A stretch of DNA of 64,000 bases from Verrucomicrobiaceae bacterium (GCA_947507875.1 CANNQP010000008.1:1-64000), one strand, 5' to 3'. Shown: positions 29,757 to 39,368, counted from the first letter of the stretch. A program made the numbers and translations. The notes: generated from the sequence alone by a model not told the origin.

Positions 29757-30641
29757 TCAAAACTCGCGATCGAGCAGATAGTCTGCCAGCTCCCGGAGTC
29801 GCTGTCCCTTGGTGCCGAACACCTGGAGTACATCGTGAGCTCTCTGCGTGAGTCGCCGAGCCTCTTGGCGCGAAGCTTCGAGACCGATCAAGGCCGGGTA
29901 GGTGCTTTTTTCCGAAATCAGGTCTTTGCCAGCACTCTTACCTAATTTTTCACTCGTCTGGGTCACGTCCAGGATGTCATCGATGATCTGAAAGGCGAGG
30001 CCTGTGGCCATGCCAAAGTCATGGAGAGCCTGCATCTGCTCAGGGCGTGCATCCGCGCTCATGCCGCCCAACTTCAAGCTGGTGGTGAGCAAAGCCGCCG
30101 TTTTGTTTTCGTGAATGAAGCGCAGTGCCTCGATGGGCAGTTTTTTCCCCTCTCCCTCCAGATCCGCCACCTGCCCCCCCACGAGATGCAGGCTGCCTGC
30201 CGTGACCGCCAGCTCACGCACCAGAGCCGCCGTGCTATGGCATGACCCAGCTGGAGTCTGGGCCACCAGCTCAAAGGCGAGAGCTTGAAGTGCATCCCCC
30301 GCTAGCACGGCGATGCCATCGCCATAAACCTTGTGACACGTCGGAACGCCACGGCGGAAGTCATCATTGTCCATGCTCGGCAAATCATCATGAATCAGCG
30401 AGTAGGTGTGCAGGCACTCCACCGCACAAGCTGCTGGCACTGCTGCATCCGCCGAGCCACCGCAGGCCTCTGCTGCTGCCACACAGAGAATGGGCCGCAG
30501 GCGTTTGCCTCCTGCGAAGACACTGTGACGCATCGCACGGTGAATCGTCATGGGCTGAGTCTCTGGGGAGGGAATCAAGCGGTCCAAATGGGCATCAATC
30601 CAAGCACAACGCTCAGCAAGGTAGGTTTTCAGATCAGACAT
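29757..30641 (-). CDS. ispA: Polyprenyl (farnesyl/geranylgeranyl) diphosphate synthase
   Basis: The 294-aa enzyme from the ATG at 30641 condenses IPP with allylic diphosphates. The first Asp-rich motif DDLPSMD is at 85-91 (SLIHDDLPSMDNDD), the GKRLRP diphosphate-binding segment at 45-50, and the second Asp-rich motif DDILD at 221-225 (FQIIDDILDVTQ). The two extra residues in the first motif (D-D-x4-D) are typical of bacterial short-chain synthases of the IspA type. Product length (C15 or C20) cannot be fixed from sequence. It is divergent from the helicase gene at 30745. Confidence 0.92.
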   Translation of the reverse strand: MSDLKTYLAERCAWIDAHLDRLIPSPETQPMTIHRAMRHSVFAGGKRLRPILCVAAAEACGGSADAAVPAACAVECLHTYSLIHDDLPSMDNDDFRRGVPTCHKVYGDGIAVLAGDALQALAFELVAQTPAGSCHSTAALVRELAVTAGSLHLVGGQVADLEGEGKKLPIEALRFIHENKTAALLTTSLKLGGMSADARPEQMQALHDFGMATGLAFQIIDDILDVTQTSEKLGKSAGKDLISEKSTYPALIGLEASRQEARRLTQRAHDVLQVFGTKGQRLRELADYLLDREF

Positions 30642-30744
30642 GTCGGGAGAAAGGCGGAAACAATACTCTCGCAGTGCTTGCGCAATCCTTTCAACCCCAC
30701 AAATCTAAAATCTAACGTATCTCTTTTCCTTTCCACCCTCTCTC

Positions 30745-32757
30745 ATGCCTCGCGAATACACGCTGCACGCTGCCCCCGCCTCCACGCCACGTATAGATTA
30801 CAAGGCGGAGCTGAATGAGCAGCAGCATGCTGCGGTGACCGCACCGCCTGGGCAAACATTGGTCATCGCTGGCGCAGGTTCAGGCAAAACCCGTACGCTG
30901 ACCTACCGTGTGGCTTGGCTACTGGACAATGGCGTTTTGCCTGAGCAAATCCTCCTGCTGACCTTCACCAACAAAGCAGCGCGCGAGATGCTGGAACGGG
31001 TCAATGCCCTCGTGCAGGTCGATACGCAGCGCCTGTGGGGGGGAACTTTCCACAGCATCGGAAACAAGTTCCTGCGCTGGAATGCGGAACGCCTCGGCTA
31101 TCGCAAAGGCTTTTCCATCATGGATCGCGAGGATCAAAAGGATCTGCTCGAAACCGTGGTGGCAAACAGTGGCATCGATACCACAGGCTTCCGCTTTCCC
31201 AAAGCCGAGGTCATTGGTGACATCTTCTCCATGGCGGATAACACCTGTACACTGATCGAGGAGATCATCAGCACGCGTTACCCTTACTTTGATAAGATCA
31301 TTGAGCCCATCACTCGTCTGCGTGAGCTCTACCAGCAGAAGAAGGTGGAGACGAACTGCATGGACTTTGATGACCTGCTCACCCAGTCTGTGCGCTTGCT
31401 AAAGGAGAATCCTGATCTCTTGGAACGTTACCAGCGACAGTTCGAGTTTGTCCTCGTTGATGAGTATCAAGACACGAATCGCCTCCAGTGCGAATTCATC
31501 GAGATGCTCACGGGCACCGATGGCAATCTCATGGTGGTCGGCGATGATGCCCAGAGCATCTATTCTTGGCGGGGAGCCGATGTGACCAACATTCTGAACT
31601 TCCACGAGCACTGGCCCAAAGCGCGTGTATTTAAGATCGAGGTCAACTACCGCAGCGTACCGGAGGTGCTGAATCTAGCGAACGCTAGCATCGCCAACAA
31701 CCGCGCCCAGATTCGCAAAAACCTACAGTCCTCACGCAGCGAAAAAGGCATCCTGCCGGCACTCGTACCTCTGGACAATGGTAGCGCTCAGGCCTCATTC
31801 GTAGCACAGCGCATCTTGGAACTTCAGGATGAAGAAAGCGTTTCTTTGAATGACATCGCTGTTCTTTACCGCGCTCATTTCCATAGCATGGAACTGCAGA
31901 TGGAGCTCACCAGCCGTGGCATTCCATTTCAGATCACCAGCGGCCTTCGGTTCTTCGAACAAGCCCATGTGAAGGACGTGGCTGCGTTCATGAAGTTCGC
32001 GATCAACCGGCGAGACGAAGTCAGCTTCATGCGCATGGTGAAGCTCATTCCCGGGGTCGGCGGTGCCAGTGCGACGAAGCTCTGGAGTGCCTGGCTCAAA
32101 ACCGATGCATCGAGTGCCGAGGTCATGACGGGAAAGTTCAGCGACCTGCTCATTCCGATGCCGGTACCGAAAAAAGCTCGCGAGACCTGGGACCAGTTCG
32201 CCTACACGCTCGACGAACTCATCGTCGATGGCAAAACGGCCACGCCACCCGAGATGATCCGCAGCATTTATGAGGGTGTGTATCAGGACTACATGCGCAC
32301 CAAGTTCAAGAACGCCGACCAGCGTGAACAAGACCTGGAGCAACTGAGCAACTACTCCAGCCGGTTCACGGACCCTTTGGAGTTTCTCAGCCAGCTGAGT
32401 TTGTTGAGTGGCGTGGACACGGGAGACAAACCCGATCAGCAGCAAGATCGCGAGGCGGTGACCCTCACCACCGCTCATCAGGCCAAGGGCCTGGAGTGGC
32501 ACAGCGTCTTCGCCATCTGGGTGGCGGATGGCATGTTCCCCCATGCCCGAGCGGTGGAGGAAAGCGATCTCGGCGTCGAGGAAGAGCGCCGCTTGTTTTA
32601 CGTCACCGTGACACGCGCCAAGGACGAGCTTTACCTCTGCTATCCGGTCCTCAACCACCAAGCACGTGATGGCGACATTCTCATGAAACCCAGCCGCTTC
32701 CTCACCGAGCTACCTCAGGACCTCATGGAAAAGTGGAACGTGCGCGGCGGTTGGTGA
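30745..32757 (+). CDS. UvrD/Rep-family ATP-dependent DNA helicase (PcrA-like)
   Basis: This 670-aa superfamily 1A helicase starts at the ATG at 30745. Motifs in order: Q-type AELNEQQHAAV (about 21-31), Walker A AGAGSGKT (42-49), Ia TFTNKAAREM, motif II DEYQDTN (near 232), III GDDAQSIYSWRGAD, IV NYRSVPEVL, V LTTAHQAKGLEWHSVF and VI EERRLFYVTVTRAKDELY. It is shorter than PcrA/UvrD (about 720) and closer to Rep length. Role: 3'-5' unwinding in repair or replication restart. It stands alone, between the polyprenyl synthase and the AsmA-like gene. Confidence 0.94.
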   Translation: MPREYTLHAAPASTPRIDYKAELNEQQHAAVTAPPGQTLVIAGAGSGKTRTLTYRVAWLLDNGVLPEQILLLTFTNKAAREMLERVNALVQVDTQRLWGGTFHSIGNKFLRWNAERLGYRKGFSIMDREDQKDLLETVVANSGIDTTGFRFPKAEVIGDIFSMADNTCTLIEEIISTRYPYFDKIIEPITRLRELYQQKKVETNCMDFDDLLTQSVRLLKENPDLLERYQRQFEFVLVDEYQDTNRLQCEFIEMLTGTDGNLMVVGDDAQSIYSWRGADVTNILNFHEHWPKARVFKIEVNYRSVPEVLNLANASIANNRAQIRKNLQSSRSEKGILPALVPLDNGSAQASFVAQRILELQDEESVSLNDIAVLYRAHFHSMELQMELTSRGIPFQITSGLRFFEQAHVKDVAAFMKFAINRRDEVSFMRMVKLIPGVGGASATKLWSAWLKTDASSAEVMTGKFSDLLIPMPVPKKARETWDQFAYTLDELIVDGKTATPPEMIRSIYEGVYQDYMRTKFKNADQREQDLEQLSNYSSRFTDPLEFLSQLSLLSGVDTGDKPDQQQDREAVTLTTAHQAKGLEWHSVFAIWVADGMFPHARAVEESDLGVEEERRLFYVTVTRAKDELYLCYPVLNHQARDGDILMKPSRFLTELPQDLMEKWNVRGGW

Positions 32758-33028
32758 CTCCCGCTTATTGAAGCTGATGCAGGGCAAAGCTTACTTCATG
32801 CTTCACGATCTTTCTTTTCAAAAGATCCCTTCGCCCGTCCACTGCATCAGACGAAGCCAGCGCTTGCCATCGCATTGTAGGCTTCCACCGTCAAAGAGCC
32901 TTCGCTCAGAGTCATCATTTCAAGAACGAGCGCCTTGGCATGAACAGTGACTTTGAGCCGACAGATCCGCGAAGCAGAGTGGGGCATTGCCTGCCGGTGA
33001 AACCCCAACGAGGGAGGCCAGTGAGGCT

Positions 33029-34405
33029 TCAAAGCTTCTTGAGCAATCCCTGGAGCAGATCCCCCAATCCCTCACCGCGAATGAGGTTTTTCAGGATACG
33101 ATCTACCTTGGGCTTGATCTGAGGATCGGACAGAGAACCTTCGGATTCGATGTCAAATGCCATGCGCCCTTGCTCATCAGCCAGGGCTTTCATCACACCG
33201 CGCGTGATTGACTCCCCCAGGCGAGCCCTTTCGAGACCTTGCTGGAGCCTTCCTTGCAGTTCAGGGCCACAGGCTAGGCGCAGCTCAATCTCTTGCCGAT
33301 CAGCGGCTGCATTCACATACGACTTGCGCCGCAACGACACCTCATAGTCTGGGAAAAGAAACCGGGCATCCTGAGTCAAGGAAAAGCGATTGTTCACGAA
33401 CGTGCCCTCGACCACGGCTACCTCTTGCAGCGGGCCACCGACCCGCACGGGGCTGAGGTCGATGCCATACTCCTGCAGCTTGCGCATTTCCTTACCCGCC
33501 GCATCCCCCATCGTGATGTGGCCAGCGATCATGGATCCCTTGTCGAGCGTCATTTTGACCAGAGATGAAGGCTGCCAGGCCCCTGTGCTCGGATTCAGCG
33601 GACGAATCTGACTCGTCGCATTCAGGCGCACGTCAGCTAGGGTTGCCTGCTGACGCGCACCGGCGATCCGAGCCCAACCACTAATCTTCGCAGCAGCACT
33701 CAGCTTGGCGACCATCTGATTGTGCTCCGCCAAGTTTTTGGGGTCCAGGTCGATGCCCGTTAGTTCAAAATCCAAATCACTAACGGCCACGGTGCTGCCG
33801 TGGTTTTGAATCGTCAGGGTGCCGTCCTGGATCACAGCGGACTGGATCGAGAAAGAAAAAAGCTCTTGGGACGTCTCCGGCTCTTCGGATTCTGGGGCTG
33901 GGCTCGCACCCGAAGCTGCCACGGTAGGGCTTGGTTCCTGTGAAAGGGAACGCGAGGTTTCCTTCGGCGGCAGAGCTGACTCGATCATCTGCGGGTGGAC
34001 AAACAAACCCTCCAGGGTGCTGTGGCCCTTGGCGTCAATCGATTCTCGAACCACCGGCGCGACAAAGCTCAGCTTTTCGACATAAAACCGGCGGTTCAAC
34101 ACATCCTTCAAGCGGACCTCCAAAACCACTTCTGGAAAATGAACGGGCACCTCGATGCCAGGGGCACTGGGCAGGCGTTTCGGCATCAACTTCACATCAC
34201 GGAGCGAAAGCCGAGCTGGCTTCGAAAACAGATTCAGGCTGGTATCCGCAATTTCAACCCTGCAAGCCATCGCTCGTTCAATCTGCTGAACCCAAAATTC
34301 AGGGCCGAGATTTCGCATAATCCACCACGAAGCCCCTGCCGCCAGAGCCAACAGCGCGACGCACGAGAGGCCTAGGAAAAGGATGATTCGCGTTAGACGT
34401 TTCAT
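33029..34405 (-). CDS. AsmA-like inner-membrane-anchored protein
   Basis: The 458-aa protein starts at the ATG at 34405 (the longer frame begins at TTG 34441). It has a short cytoplasmic start, one TM helix (about 6-28, IILFLGLSCVALLALAAGAS), then a periplasmic part typical of AsmA/TamB-like proteins: FWVQQIERAMACRVEIADTS, followed by beta-rich strands with LSLRDVKLMP and a Ser/Pro/Glu linker (about 150-190). Such proteins are thought to help lipid transport between membranes or outer-membrane assembly. It lies 109 bp downstream of the UDP-glucose pyrophosphorylase gene, on the same strand. Confidence 0.75.
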   Translation of the reverse strand: MKRLTRIILFLGLSCVALLALAAGASWWIMRNLGPEFWVQQIERAMACRVEIADTSLNLFSKPARLSLRDVKLMPKRLPSAPGIEVPVHFPEVVLEVRLKDVLNRRFYVEKLSFVAPVVRESIDAKGHSTLEGLFVHPQMIESALPPKETSRSLSQEPSPTVAASGASPAPESEEPETSQELFSFSIQSAVIQDGTLTIQNHGSTVAVSDLDFELTGIDLDPKNLAEHNQMVAKLSAAAKISGWARIAGARQQATLADVRLNATSQIRPLNPSTGAWQPSSLVKMTLDKGSMIAGHITMGDAAGKEMRKLQEYGIDLSPVRVGGPLQEVAVVEGTFVNNRFSLTQDARFLFPDYEVSLRRKSYVNAAADRQEIELRLACGPELQGRLQQGLERARLGESITRGVMKALADEQGRMAFDIESEGSLSDPQIKPKVDRILKNLIRGEGLGDLLQGLLKKL

Positions 34406-34514
34406 AGACCCGCACACTGACCCGCGCTTCACGGGATGCAAGGCTTCGATGCTAGCATGCCCTAGCTCTCGTGGCAGTCACTTTGACGTTTTCGGACTTG
34501 GTCTAGACTGCTAT

Positions 34515-35951
34515 TCACCCACCCACGCTGAAGGTTCCTTCATGCGTGCCGGCTTTGAGTTTTACCGGTGATGACGTGTGATTGTGGATGACCGCATCGC
34601 CTTTGAACATAACGCCTTCATCACATTCCACGGGGCCATGAATCAGGAGACTTCGGCAGTGGAGGAGGCTGGGGGTGTGGGGGAAGTTCTTCTCCAGCCC
34701 GTCCACGAGTTTGCAGAGCTTCGGGTCAAGGTGCAGATGCGGCGGTTGGCCCTGACGGCTGGGATGCAGGCGCAGGCAGAAGTCCTCCGTGAGCTCGTAG
34801 GCATCGGAACGCACGGCGAGCAAGTCGCTCGTCGTTTTGACCGGGGCAAAGCGCACACGGGAGACCTCGATGGCACCGGCGCCGGCGAAGCACTCGATGG
34901 CCGCGCCCATGGCCGTTTCGAGCTGGATGACGGCAGGCGAGCTCGCATCGCGAGGATCGACGGTTTTCTTGTTCATGATCGGCGGTAGCGGGATGAGGCC
35001 GTCATTGGCGGCGAGCGCGGCTTCCAAAGCCTGGAGGTCGATCCAAAGGTTGTTCGTGTTGAAGTAGCGGTGACGCTCGATGTCCTGAAAGTGCTTCTCA
35101 TCGTCCTTCAGGCACTGAGCTGACTCACGCAGCAGGAAGCGCCCATCACGAAGCCGCATAGCCAAATGACCGCCCTTCTTGTCTGACTCTGTGCGCCGTG
35201 TGACCTCCATGGCAAAGGGCATGCCGCTGTCCGCGAACCACGCGAGGATCGCCGGATCGAGCGTGGCACCGAGGTTGTCAGAATTCGACACAAAGGCATA
35301 ACGCACCCCGCTGGCGAGTAGCCGCTCCAGCCAACCCGATCCAGCGAGGCAGGCGTAGATATCCCCATGACCCGGCGGGCACCATTCCTGTTCTGGGTTC
35401 GAGGGCCAAGGTGCAGGCTCCAGCGTGCTCGCGAGCACTTTGGGCACCTTGTTCTGCATCAACTCCCACACCTCGCGGCCACCGAGCTGCGGAAAGCGAG
35501 CCTCTAGATGCGCCGCGGTATCCGCCGATGTGCTGAAGCTATTCATCAGCATGAAGACCGGCACATCACTGCCCGTCTGCGCCCTCAACCGCAGGATCTG
35601 CCGGGCGATCAAATCGAGGAAGGTATCGCCGCCGCGCACCGGTAGCAGTGACTTCGCCTTCTCTAGCCCCATGCCCGTGCCAAGACCACCGTTGAGCTTG
35701 ATCAGCACCGTCTGCTTGAGTAGGCGCGAAACTCGGTCCGCCTCTGGGGCCGTGAGCGCATCCGCCTTCGGCAAATTTTCTACAGGGCGGATCGAGGTCT
35801 CGGGAATCATGCCTGTCTCACCGGCTAGCAAGGCGGCATAACTCCCCCGAAACGCCCGAATAGCCGAGTCACTCAGGCCTTCGGCCTGCATTTTATCACG
35901 GAACGGGGCAAACGAAGTCTCAAGTCGATCAGAGGGCAAAGGCTGGTTCAT
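34515..35951 (-). CDS. UTP-glucose-1-phosphate uridylyltransferase (eukaryote-like UDPGP family)
   Basis: The 478-aa enzyme from the ATG at 35951 makes UDP-glucose from UTP and glucose-1-phosphate. The nucleotide-binding loop is KLNGGLGTGMGLEKAKSLLP (about 84-103), the family's hallmark. It is followed by MNSFSTSADT, the HGDIY motif (PPGHGDIYACL), FVSNSDNLGATLD and NTNNLWIDL. The sequence belongs to the UDPGP (eukaryotic UGP2-type) family, not to bacterial GalU. It lies 63 bp after a GT81-like glycosyltransferase gene on the same strand, so it may supply that enzyme's donor. Confidence 0.93.
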   Translation of the reverse strand: MNQPLPSDRLETSFAPFRDKMQAEGLSDSAIRAFRGSYAALLAGETGMIPETSIRPVENLPKADALTAPEADRVSRLLKQTVLIKLNGGLGTGMGLEKAKSLLPVRGGDTFLDLIARQILRLRAQTGSDVPVFMLMNSFSTSADTAAHLEARFPQLGGREVWELMQNKVPKVLASTLEPAPWPSNPEQEWCPPGHGDIYACLAGSGWLERLLASGVRYAFVSNSDNLGATLDPAILAWFADSGMPFAMEVTRRTESDKKGGHLAMRLRDGRFLLRESAQCLKDDEKHFQDIERHRYFNTNNLWIDLQALEAALAANDGLIPLPPIMNKKTVDPRDASSPAVIQLETAMGAAIECFAGAGAIEVSRVRFAPVKTTSDLLAVRSDAYELTEDFCLRLHPSRQGQPPHLHLDPKLCKLVDGLEKNFPHTPSLLHCRSLLIHGPVECDEGVMFKGDAVIHNHTSSPVKLKAGTHEGTFSVGG

Positions 35952-36014
35952 GTATCCTCCACGCTAGAAGCACGTCAACGCATGGGCAAATGCAGAATCT
36001 TACCATCCAGGCCT

Positions 36015-37217
36015 TCAGGTCAGGGCTGCTGCCAAAACGTTTGCTCGCAGTGAGTCTGAAGCTTGGATTGATTGCGCAGGAGGCGGTCTCAGGTTGGGGT
36101 GTAGGATGCCCTGGGTGGCTGCTTTTTCAGCAATTTCTGCCAAGGCCTCTGTGAAGGCCGTGATGGCCAACGATTCTTCCTCGCGATCGTAAGCCAAGCC
36201 ATTGAGCAGGGCCACGTGCTCGTAGCGATCCATCCATTCCTGTGCCCTGACCTTGTAGCGCTCCAAAACGAGACGTAGGAGCGATTCGGCCGCCTGCTCT
36301 TGAGATTCGCGAAGCACCTGCCAGGCTAGACATCGAGCCACATCTGCAGCCGCCGTAACGAGCCCGGGCTCGACAGTTCCGTGCTCAAGCTGACGGTGAC
36401 GATGCTCATAATGAAAGCCCAAATCGACCTGACACATTTCTGAGATGCGGAGTTGGCGATGCACCTCACACAGCATGGCAATTTCCAAGCCCCAAGAGGA
36501 TGGCAGACTGAATTGGCTAAGCGTGGAGCTATCGCCTGAAAACTCACCTGACAGGGGGTAACGGAAGTTTTCCAGATGCTCTAGCAACGGCATGGGGCCG
36601 AGAACTTCCTGATAAGCGTGAATCAGCGGGAAGATGAGCAAGCGTGTGACACGGCCAAACAGTCGGCCTGCTACGCGACTGTAGTAGCCTTTAGCAAAGC
36701 GATATCCTAAGCGAGGATGTGCTATGGGATAGCAGAGTTTGGCCAATAAACTGGGGCCATAATTCAAGATATCGGTGTCATGGCTGATGACGATGCCACG
36801 ATGACCCGAAGCGTGCAGCCAAGACAATCCCATCCAAATGTTTGCCCCCTTGCCGTGCGTGTTTTGCGGGGTGACTTGGCGATGGATAGCATCCAACGCA
36901 GGGCCATCATTCCACAAAAGTGTCAGAGGTTTGTCACCCAGCCACTCTCGACAGGCCTTGAGGTTGGAACTGATGATGTCTTCATCCTGGGTACCATTCA
37001 TGCTAATCACCACCTGGGCGATGTAGGGTACCTCAGCCACTTGACGTAAGATGCTCGGCAGTGCAGGTCGATGGACCTCCGTGTGCAACGCTGGCAGCAG
37101 AAGCGCCACAGGTCGCTCGCGTGTCAGTTCGGTGAGTTCAGCCTCACGTTCGCTGCTATCTGGCGTTGCTAGATGATGGAGAGTAGGAAGGCGGGCGTGC
37201 TGGTAAAAATCTGCCAT
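36015..37217 (-). CDS. GT81-like glycosyltransferase (glucosyl-3-phosphoglycerate synthase-like)
   Basis: This 400-aa GT-A enzyme starts at the ATG at 37217. ALLLPALHTEVHRPALPSI and VVISMNGTQDED form the N-terminal nucleotide-binding half. THGKGANIWMGLSWL is followed by the metal-binding D-x-D in VISHDTDILNYG, and then YPIAHPRLGYRFAKGYYSRV. The G-K-G, D-x-D-I and F-x-K-G-Y-Y-x-R-V blocks are those of GpgS/mannosyl-3-phosphoglycerate-type synthases, which make the osmolyte precursor glucosyl-3-phosphoglycerate from UDP- or GDP-sugar and 3-phosphoglycerate. The UDP-glucose pyrophosphorylase gene lies just downstream. No dedicated phosphatase is adjacent, so the product (glucosylglycerate or another glucoside) is inferred. 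Confidence 0.75.
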   Translation of the reverse strand: MADFYQHARLPTLHHLATPDSSEREAELTELTRERPVALLLPALHTEVHRPALPSILRQVAEVPYIAQVVISMNGTQDEDIISSNLKACREWLGDKPLTLLWNDGPALDAIHRQVTPQNTHGKGANIWMGLSWLHASGHRGIVISHDTDILNYGPSLLAKLCYPIAHPRLGYRFAKGYYSRVAGRLFGRVTRLLIFPLIHAYQEVLGPMPLLEHLENFRYPLSGEFSGDSSTLSQFSLPSSWGLEIAMLCEVHRQLRISEMCQVDLGFHYEHRHRQLEHGTVEPGLVTAAADVARCLAWQVLRESQEQAAESLLRLVLERYKVRAQEWMDRYEHVALLNGLAYDREEESLAITAFTEALAEIAEKAATQGILHPNLRPPPAQSIQASDSLRANVLAAALT

Positions 37218-37252
37218 TCAGCGAAGGTGCGGAGGATGAAGATAAAAGGAGT

Positions 37253-38158
37253 TTAAATCTGAGAAGCGGCGTCCTTGGGCAGAACCGTGGCATCCGAGGG
37301 CTGATGGAGCGGCGCCAGATCATCCCCAGGGATCGGATCCTCTGGGGTATCGGCCGCTTCATGATCAATTTCGATCGTTTGCCTCATTTGACGCGAAACC
37401 CAGGGTCTGACCAATCCATAAATCAGATAAGAAACGAAGAGGATGGAAGGCATCCACTGCCAATTCCTTACCGTAAAGGCGACCATGATGATCGAAATAA
37501 GCACCCAGGCAGGCGAGCGTCGGGTACGCCAGTTCACCGACTTGAAACTGGGATACTCCAGGTTGCTCATCATGAGGTAAGAAAGCATCACCATCAGCCC
37601 CGCCAAACCATACTTCCAGGGACCGATTTCTTTTTCCCCTTCATCCAGCCAGATCATGAGGAGCGTGAGGGAGGCAATCACACCCGCAGCGGCAGGAATC
37701 GGGCAACCACGAAAATGCTTGCCGTTGGTCTTGTTATCCGAAGCTGCCAAGCAATTGAAGCGGGCAAGCCGCAAAGCTCCACAGACAAGGTAAGCCGATG
37801 CAATGAGCCACCCCAAACCTGCAGGACTTTCGATGTCTTTGAGCACGATGTCATGAACGAGAAGCGCCGGAGCAACACCAAAGCTCACGATGTCAGCGAT
37901 GCTATCCAGCTCACGACCAAACGGCGATTCCTGCCCTCCCAATCGAGCCAAACGCCCATCCAAAACGTCAAATAAACATGCTGCCAAAATCGCAATAATC
38001 GCCCAGTAATAGTGCTCCGTGATCTGACCTTCCCTCCCCTTGAAAATCTGCAGGATCGCCACAAATCCAGAAAGGATATTGCCTGCCGTCATCATGGTAG
38101 GCAGGACGTAAATGCGGGGCTCATGTTCGATCATGAGTGCCGACTTTAGCCGTGCCAT
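37253..38158 (-). CDS. pssA: CDP-diacylglycerol-serine O-phosphatidyltransferase
   Basis: This 301-aa membrane enzyme starts at the ATG at 38158. It has the CDP-alcohol phosphatidyltransferase motif D-G-x2-A-R-x8-G-x3-D-x3-D at residues 67-89 (DGRLAR, then GRELDSIAD), with about seven TM helices. The N-terminal RIYVLPTMMTAGNILSG and the position of the motif fit the type II PssA group, which makes phosphatidylserine on the way to phosphatidylethanolamine. A charged C-terminal tail (about 250-301) is unusually long. It is co-oriented and closely spaced with the genes on both sides (35 and 46 bp). Confidence 0.92.
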   Translation of the reverse strand: MARLKSALMIEHEPRIYVLPTMMTAGNILSGFVAILQIFKGREGQITEHYYWAIIAILAACLFDVLDGRLARLGGQESPFGRELDSIADIVSFGVAPALLVHDIVLKDIESPAGLGWLIASAYLVCGALRLARFNCLAASDNKTNGKHFRGCPIPAAAGVIASLTLLMIWLDEGEKEIGPWKYGLAGLMVMLSYLMMSNLEYPSFKSVNWRTRRSPAWVLISIIMVAFTVRNWQWMPSILFVSYLIYGLVRPWVSRQMRQTIEIDHEAADTPEDPIPGDDLAPLHQPSDATVLPKDAASQI

Positions 38159-38204
38159 TCCTCTTGCCTAGTCTGGATTGGACAAAATGAACCGTTCCCT
38201 GCGG

Positions 38205-38951
38205 TCAAAACGCAGCTTTGAGCTCACGCATTTGCTTCAATGTCGCGGACACGTCTTGGGTTGCTGGCAAGGATTCGATCACAACCCCCGTCTGTTCGGC
38301 GCGAAAGGCAGCACGGACCTCGCTCACCATTGGCGCTGCCACCCCGCCAAGTAGCCAAATGCACACGATGCGTTCTTGACGCTCTGCACTGGCCGCTGCC
38401 AGTCGCTGTAGCGCGGTCATTTGGTTTTCATCCCGCACGCCAAGAGGCACAGCAGCTAAACGCAGCGTGGCCTCCCCTCGCTCACCTGCGATCGAATGAA
38501 AGAGCGACATACCGCCCGCGATGGCCTGGACCTCTTCATGCAAATGCGCAACCTCTCCATACATTAGCAAAACGAGCCGCACCTCACGTGGGCGTTGCTT
38601 GCCCGTGAGCTCGATTTCGATGTTGGAAAACTCCTGCCCCGCTTCAAAAAAGCGGTCTCGCTTCGGTTCAAAGCCCATGTTTTCAGGGCTCATAGAGGAA
38701 TCCATGTAGCTCGCAACAGCGGCGAGCCTGGCTGCCCCTGCGCGCTGCAGCTCTTCTCGCAAAATGTCCGCATAGCGGGCGAGCGCCATTTCGGTCATGT
38801 CACGACGCAAGGCGGAGGCGTGGGCAAAGCTGCGTTCGTCCACGGCTTGGCGTTTTTGCCACCAGATGCCAAAGGAAAGAATGCTGGTGATGATCAGCCC
38901 AAGAGGAAAAAAAACGAGAGCCAAACGGATGAAACGACCGGGAGAAGACAT
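38205..38951 (-). CDS. Membrane-anchored hypothetical protein
   Basis: The 248-aa protein starts at the ATG at 38951. An N-terminal TM helix (about 8-30, LALVFFPLGLIITSILSFGIWW) is followed by a coiled-coil-prone segment (about 35-75) and a mixed alpha/beta domain (EFSNIEIELTGKQRPREVRL, LVLLMYGEVAHLHEEVQAIAGG, RIVCIWLLGGVAAPM). Parts look like a degraded or shortened M28 aminopeptidase-like fold, but its metal ligands are absent, and this is only an impression. I do not recognise the family. It lies between a YkgJ-like gene and pssA with 43-46 bp spacing, so it is probably co-transcribed with them. Confidence 0.65.
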   Translation of the reverse strand: MSSPGRFIRLALVFFPLGLIITSILSFGIWWQKRQAVDERSFAHASALRRDMTEMALARYADILREELQRAGAARLAAVASYMDSSMSPENMGFEPKRDRFFEAGQEFSNIEIELTGKQRPREVRLVLLMYGEVAHLHEEVQAIAGGMSLFHSIAGERGEATLRLAAVPLGVRDENQMTALQRLAAASAERQERIVCIWLLGGVAAPMVSEVRAAFRAEQTGVVIESLPATQDVSATLKQMRELKAAF

Positions 38952-38994
38952 GGATAGAAAGGAGCAACAGGCTGGAACGGAAACGATACGCTTT

Positions 38995-39354
38995 TCAAGC
39001 CTGATCCGGCGTGACCTCTACGGCTTCACACTTCTCACGCCAACCGGGGAAGTTCCACACATTGGGAAAACCGGCACACTGCACAGGCTTTACTGCCTGG
39101 ATACGACAGACATTCACTCCCTGCAGGAAAAGGCATTCACCATTAGGCTTATCAATGATCGACAGACCCGTGCGATTCGCATTCAATCGCGTGCTGGTCT
39201 GTATGAACTCATTCACGGGCATCTGAAGGTATGCAGCGATGGTCTCCACTTCCTTCTCTGTCACATGCACGTCACCTGGCCAGCGGCAGCAGTTGCCGCA
39301 GCGCACGCATTGGTAGTGCGGAGAAAGGGATGATTCCTGGAGTGCGGAAGACAT
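38995..39354 (-). CDS. YkgJ-family cysteine-cluster protein
   Basis: This 119-aa protein starts at the ATG at 39354. It has the eight-cysteine pattern of YkgJ (UPF0153) proteins: CVRCGNCCRW (C16, C19, C22, C23) and, near the C-terminus, CLFLQGVNVCRI and KPVQCAGFP. The cysteines are thought to bind zinc or an iron-sulfur cluster; function is not established. It opens the co-oriented run of envelope genes and follows a tRNA-Leu gene on the same strand. Confidence 0.88.
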   Translation of the reverse strand: MSSALQESSLSPHYQCVRCGNCCRWPGDVHVTEKEVETIAAYLQMPVNEFIQTSTRLNANRTGLSIIDKPNGECLFLQGVNVCRIQAVKPVQCAGFPNVWNFPGWREKCEAVEVTPDQA

Positions 39355-39368
39355 TCTGCAAAACGAAG

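Noticed and set aside
32847..32987. A 46-codon minus-strand frame (from ATG at 32987) in the gap between the helicase and AsmA-like genes
   Set aside because: Short, no recognised family and no clear ribosome-binding or promoter signal; could be a small gene but not supported.
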